Positions 33,755 to 36,838 of a stretch of 36,838 bases of DNA are shown piece after piece. The stretch is from an uncultured Shewanella sp. (GTDB lineage Bacteria > Pseudomonadota > Gammaproteobacteria > Enterobacterales > Shewanellaceae): contig NZ_CANMWS010000040.1 of assembly GCF_947501665.1 (NCBI RefSeq), positions 1-36,838 on the forward strand, in the 5' to 3' direction. The stretch's first letter is position 1, and each line of letters begins with the position of its first letter. The notes beneath the pieces were generated by a model, which saw nothing but the letters and a program-made list of their open reading frames with translations, was not told the origin of the DNA and ran no database searches. The position numbers and the translations under genes are program-made.

Positions 33755-36373
33755 CTAAGCACAGTCTAGTGCTACTTCTTTAGGAAGCACTAAGACCTTG
33801 CCTAGGGCAAGGCCTTGCCCTACTGTGATCCCTATTTCAGTGAGTTTGCTCATTTGATCATAATGTTTTATGCCTGTGGCATTGAGGGTGATCCCGAGAG
33901 TATGTGCTACTAAGAAATAAGCTTTTGCAAGCTTGAAATGAGGTTCACTTTCTAAATGTGAGCAATAACTGGGATCCAGCTTTAATGCACTAATAGGTAA
34001 AAATGTCAGACTGTTTATTGCGCCATGGGCGCTCCCATAATCATTGATCCCTAATTTAACGGTTAATTGGGCTAAGGATTCAAACGCATTAATGTGTGCA
34101 TTATTGTCTTGGACAAAGGCTTTTTCATTAAAAAAGAGAAATAATTGCTCTAAGCTAAATTGGCATTTTTTTAATTGGTTTTTGAGGCTGCGAAGTGCGT
34201 GCTTATGTTTAAGGTGTTGGCTAGAAAGTGATAGATGAATTTGCACTGGATGTGCGCAATATGCTTGTAAATGAGTCATATCTAAGTTGAGCTGATTTAA
34301 TGTGTATTTATCTAGTTCAATGTTTAAATCGCATTGTTGGGCAATGTTATTGAGTTGAACTTGCTTAATTTTACCCAATTGAGGGTGTAGCCAAAACAAT
34401 CTAGGTTCAAAGGCAATGAGTGTTTGATCGGTGAGATCGATAATGGGTAAATAGCTTAGCTGCAGTTCATTGTGGTTGATTGCATGTTTTAATTCCTGTT
34501 CTAATTCGATATTTTTTACTTGCTGATGTGATTGTTTTTGAAATACAACATAGCATCCTTTACCATCGGACTTGGCTTGATACATGGCTGTATCAGCATT
34601 TTTGAGTATGGACTCACTGGTATCAACTTGTTGGTTATCACTGAGTGCAATACCAATACTGGCTGATGAATAAAATACTTTTTGGGTTAATTTATAAGGA
34701 TGTGCTAAGGCTGTGAGTACGCGTTCAGCAACTTCAATAGCATCTTGTTCTTTATTAATGCTATCTAATAATATGACAAATTCATCGCCACCTAACCTAG
34801 CTAAATTGTCATTGAGCCTGATGCATTTTTTGAGCCGTCTTGCTGTTTCAATTAAAAACCGATCGCCTTCTAAATGCCCTAAGGTATCATTTAAGAGTTT
34901 AAACCTATCCATATCAATAAAGAGTAAGGCAAATTTATCCTGTGGATGACGACGTAAATGCTTAATTGCTTGAGAGAGTTGCGCCATAAACATGGCTCGA
35001 TTGGGTAAGCCTGTGAGATTATCATGTTTGGCATCGTGTTGTAATTGATTCTCTATTTGTTTACGTTGGGTGATTTCTTGTTCTAGGTTTTGGTTTAGCA
35101 TGGCTAATGCTTGGGTACGTTGAACGACTTTTTCTTCGAGCTGCTCGTAGCTGGCTCTTAAGGATTCAGCTGATAACTTCCTTTCGATTGCGGTTGCAAT
35201 ATGTTGAGAAACAAACGTCAGTAACTCAAGATCTTTTTCATGGTAGTTCTGATTGGCATTAAAACTATAGATGGTTAATGCGCCAATCACTTTTCCTTGA
35301 ATAAAGAGAGGGATCCCAATCCACTGATGAATTTGCCGAGTATTATTTAACTCTGGAGCTTGAGTATAGACAGATAGAGATGAAATTAATTCATCGATAT
35401 CTTTTTTATGTAGCAGTCTGGGTTTTTGATGCTGAATAATAAACTCGGTTAAGCCATCTTGCAGTGGTCTTGATTTCGGTGATGGAGAGTTAAATTGTGA
35501 TACGTAAAATGGGAAGTTTAGGGCTGTATGTTGTTTATTGAGTAAGGCGATAAAGCAATTGTTAGCCGCTAATAATCTGCTGATAACATTATGTATTTCT
35601 GCATAAAAGCGAACATTATCAATATTAGAGGTAGCGAGATCGGCAATTTCAAATAATGCTTTTTGTAACGTTTCTGCTCGGCGACGCTCGCTGACTTCTT
35701 GCTTGAGTTTTTCATAAGCAACGCTGAGTTCTTGAGTGCGCTTATTGATGGCTTGTTCCAGTTGCTCTTGATGTTGGAGGTGCTCAGCTACCGTTGAAAT
35801 ATGATGACTAATAAAGTTCATTAATTCGAGATCAATATCACCATAACTAATTTTTTGATCATAACTTTGAACAACAATGACACCTGAAGTGATGCCGTTA
35901 TTCTTGATGGGGACACCAAGCCATTGATGGCAATCAGAACCTAAGCTAACAATTTCGTTATTATCGAGCAATTCTTGATATTTTTGATTGTCACACAGTA
36001 AGCTTTTTCCAGTTCTAAAAACATAGCCTGTTAGTCCAGATGCTAAGGTTTCAGAGAGGGTATCGGTTGGGTATAAATCTTGTGGGTGAGCATCTTTTTC
36101 ATCAGCAAAAAAAGGGATTTCAATTTTATTGGTTTTTGCATTGAGTGTGGCAATAAAAAAATTATCGGTGGGGACTAACGTGTCAATTGAGTCATATACA
36201 ATACCATAAAACTCTTCTTGAGAAGTGACTGAGGCCGCTAAATTTGATATGGCTAATAATGCATTTTGAGTGACCTCTGCGCGTTTATAGATCCTCGCTA
36301 GTGCTTTTAAGCGAGCAATGCGTTTATGTAAGCGTGCAACTTCTCTGGCTTCTGGTGTTTTATCCCTAAACAT
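33755..36373 (-). CDS. GAF-GAF-GGDEF protein with degenerate EAL domain
   Basis: An 872-residue cytoplasmic signalling protein without membrane spans. The order is a coiled-coil start, GAF 1 (about 40-190), coiled coil, GAF 2 (about 235-395), coiled coil, GGDEF (about 440-605) and an EAL-like domain (about 620-865). The diguanylate cyclase half looks active: GGDEF at 528-532 with an RxxD inhibitory site (R519, D522) five residues ahead. In the EAL half, EAL is EPR (656-658), the DDFG motif is NDYG (777-780) and the EGVE motif is TGIK, so phosphodiesterase activity is unlikely. It probably makes cyclic di-GMP in response to a GAF ligand. The ATG at 36373 is preferred over a TTG four codons earlier. 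Confidence 0.92.
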   Translation of the reverse strand: MFRDKTPEAREVARLHKRIARLKALARIYKRAEVTQNALLAISNLAASVTSQEEFYGIVYDSIDTLVPTDNFFIATLNAKTNKIEIPFFADEKDAHPQDLYPTDTLSETLASGLTGYVFRTGKSLLCDNQKYQELLDNNEIVSLGSDCHQWLGVPIKNNGITSGVIVVQSYDQKISYGDIDLELMNFISHHISTVAEHLQHQEQLEQAINKRTQELSVAYEKLKQEVSERRRAETLQKALFEIADLATSNIDNVRFYAEIHNVISRLLAANNCFIALLNKQHTALNFPFYVSQFNSPSPKSRPLQDGLTEFIIQHQKPRLLHKKDIDELISSLSVYTQAPELNNTRQIHQWIGIPLFIQGKVIGALTIYSFNANQNYHEKDLELLTFVSQHIATAIERKLSAESLRASYEQLEEKVVQRTQALAMLNQNLEQEITQRKQIENQLQHDAKHDNLTGLPNRAMFMAQLSQAIKHLRRHPQDKFALLFIDMDRFKLLNDTLGHLEGDRFLIETARRLKKCIRLNDNLARLGGDEFVILLDSINKEQDAIEVAERVLTALAHPYKLTQKVFYSSASIGIALSDNQQVDTSESILKNADTAMYQAKSDGKGCYVVFQKQSHQQVKNIELEQELKHAINHNELQLSYLPIIDLTDQTLIAFEPRLFWLHPQLGKIKQVQLNNIAQQCDLNIELDKYTLNQLNLDMTHLQAYCAHPVQIHLSLSSQHLKHKHALRSLKNQLKKCQFSLEQLFLFFNEKAFVQDNNAHINAFESLAQLTVKLGINDYGSAHGAINSLTFLPISALKLDPSYCSHLESEPHFKLAKAYFLVAHTLGITLNATGIKHYDQMSKLTEIGITVGQGLALGKVLVLPKEVALDCA

Positions 36374-36480
36374 TGATCTCGCCAATTTAAGTATTTTTAT
36401 GGTTTATTTGTCATGCTAATTCAAGCAGTAAGTCGGTTATCAAATTAAAGAAATTTATATCTATTAGTTATATTGATAGC

Positions 36481-36636
36481 ATGAAATGGCATCGCTTCCA
36501 AGTGATACTTAATGGCAAGCAGTGGATTATTTCGGTAAATATTCACTCGGATCTGTTAAAACTTAATCAAACGAACAAAAAAATGAAAACAGAACTAGAC
36601 GTAGGCGTGATTTATCCCTACTATATGCGTCGCTAA
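36481..36636 (+). CDS. Possible 51-residue hypothetical protein
   Basis: An ATG-started frame of 51 codons (MKWHRFQVILNGKQW at the start, YPYYMRR at the end) with balanced composition compared with the AT-rich spacer before it. There is no good ribosome-binding site, and I recognise no family. Its 3' end overlaps the probable promoter of the following tRNA operon, which makes it less certain as a real gene. It ends ten bases before tRNA-Arg. Confidence 0.4.
   Translation: MKWHRFQVILNGKQWIISVNIHSDLLKLNQTNKKMKTELDVGVIYPYYMRR
36596..36624 (+). promoter_or_regulatory. Probable promoter of tRNA-Arg/tRNA-His operon
   Basis: TAGACG at 36596-36601 and TACTAT at 36619-36624 are separated by 17 bases. 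The following GC-rich stretch (GCGTCGC) resembles the stringent-control discriminator common in stable-RNA promoters. The tRNA begins about 22 bases after the -10 box. Confidence 0.6.
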
Positions 36637-36645
36637 CCAAGGCAG

Positions 36646-36722
36646 GCGCCCATAGCTCAGCTGGATAGAGCGTACCCCTCCGGAGGGTGAGGCCGAAGGT
36701 TCGAATCCTTCTGGGCGCACCA
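36646..36722 (+). tRNA. tRNA-Arg (CCG)
   Basis: The acceptor stem GCGCCCA/TGGGCGC is fully paired, with an encoded CCA end at 36720-36722. The anticodon CCG lies at 36680-36682 in loop CTCCGGA, closed by TACCC/GGGTG. The T-loop GGTTCGAATCC is present. It corresponds to E. coli argX, which is likewise followed by hisR. Confidence 0.97.
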
Positions 36723-36765
36723 GTTGGAGTATGTCAAGGTTAGTGATAGTAAGAGAAAATCCAGT

Positions 36766-36838
36766 GGTGATTGTAGCTCAGTTGGTAGAGCCCCGGATTG
36801 TGATTCCGGTTGTCGTGGGTTCGAGCCCCATCAGTCAC
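36766..36838 (+). tRNA. tRNA-His (GTG), 3' end cut by window edge
   Basis: The acceptor stem GTGATTG (36767-36773) pairs with CAGTCAC (36832-36838), with one G-T pair. The extra 5' G at 36766 is the His-specific G-1. The anticodon GTG is at 36800-36802. The discriminator and CCA fall outside the window. It is the second gene of an argX-hisR-like operon. Confidence 0.96.

Overview
The window looks like a chromosomal segment of a moderately AT-rich marine gammaproteobacterium, most likely Shewanella or a close relative. The support is the Rep, UbiK, ArfB, PgpB and AroQ sequences, an argX-hisR-type tRNA pair, a DUF3012 lipoprotein and Vibrio/Shewanella-style transporter remnants. It is bounded by tRNA genes: an initiator tRNA-fMet cut by the left edge, and tRNA-Arg(CCG) plus tRNA-His(GTG) at the right edge. 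This genus assignment is an inference from the sequences, not the result of a search.

Left part (1-7.1 kb): behind the tRNA-fMet gene lies a broken second copy of it (211-318). Then come two tandem paralogous secreted proteins with a PI-PLC X-like catalytic core and a C-type-lectin-like tail whose sequence blocks appear in swapped order. They are followed by a minus-strand set (SDR oxidoreductase, AroQ, ArfB), a 54-residue DUF3012 lipoprotein too short for ordinary ORF calling, and a Cys/His-rich exported protein.

Middle (7.1-22.4 kb): a complete heavy-metal RND efflux operon (CzcC-, CzcB- and CzcA-like) ends in a strong terminator. After it come a Cache/HAMP chemoreceptor, an MFS sugar transporter, a patatin-like phospholipase, a LON-substrate-domain protein, an RluA-family pseudouridine synthase, and a divergent pair of an NAPE-PLD-like metallo-hydrolase and a TetR regulator. 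The intergenic region of that pair carries two matching palindromes exactly 40 bp apart.

Right part (22.4-36.8 kb): a DUF1090 protein; a decayed stretch with a truncated sodium-dependent (NSS) transporter and a start-less reading frame flanking a PgpB-type phosphatase; a DUF4345 membrane protein; an M15 peptidase lipoprotein; a second RluA-type synthase; UbiK; a two-gene HAE-type RND multidrug pump without its own outer-membrane channel; Rep helicase; and a GAF-GAF-GGDEF-EAL protein whose EAL half has lost its catalytic residues. A stringent-type promoter precedes the terminal tRNA genes.

Most of the window is ordinary chromosome. The parts most worth attention are the PLC/lectin-like pair with its possibly permuted lectin fold, the CzcA variant (one intramembrane Asp lost, His/Asp-rich loop gained), the dual TetR operator, the decayed region around pgpB, and the tRNA-fMet pseudogene.
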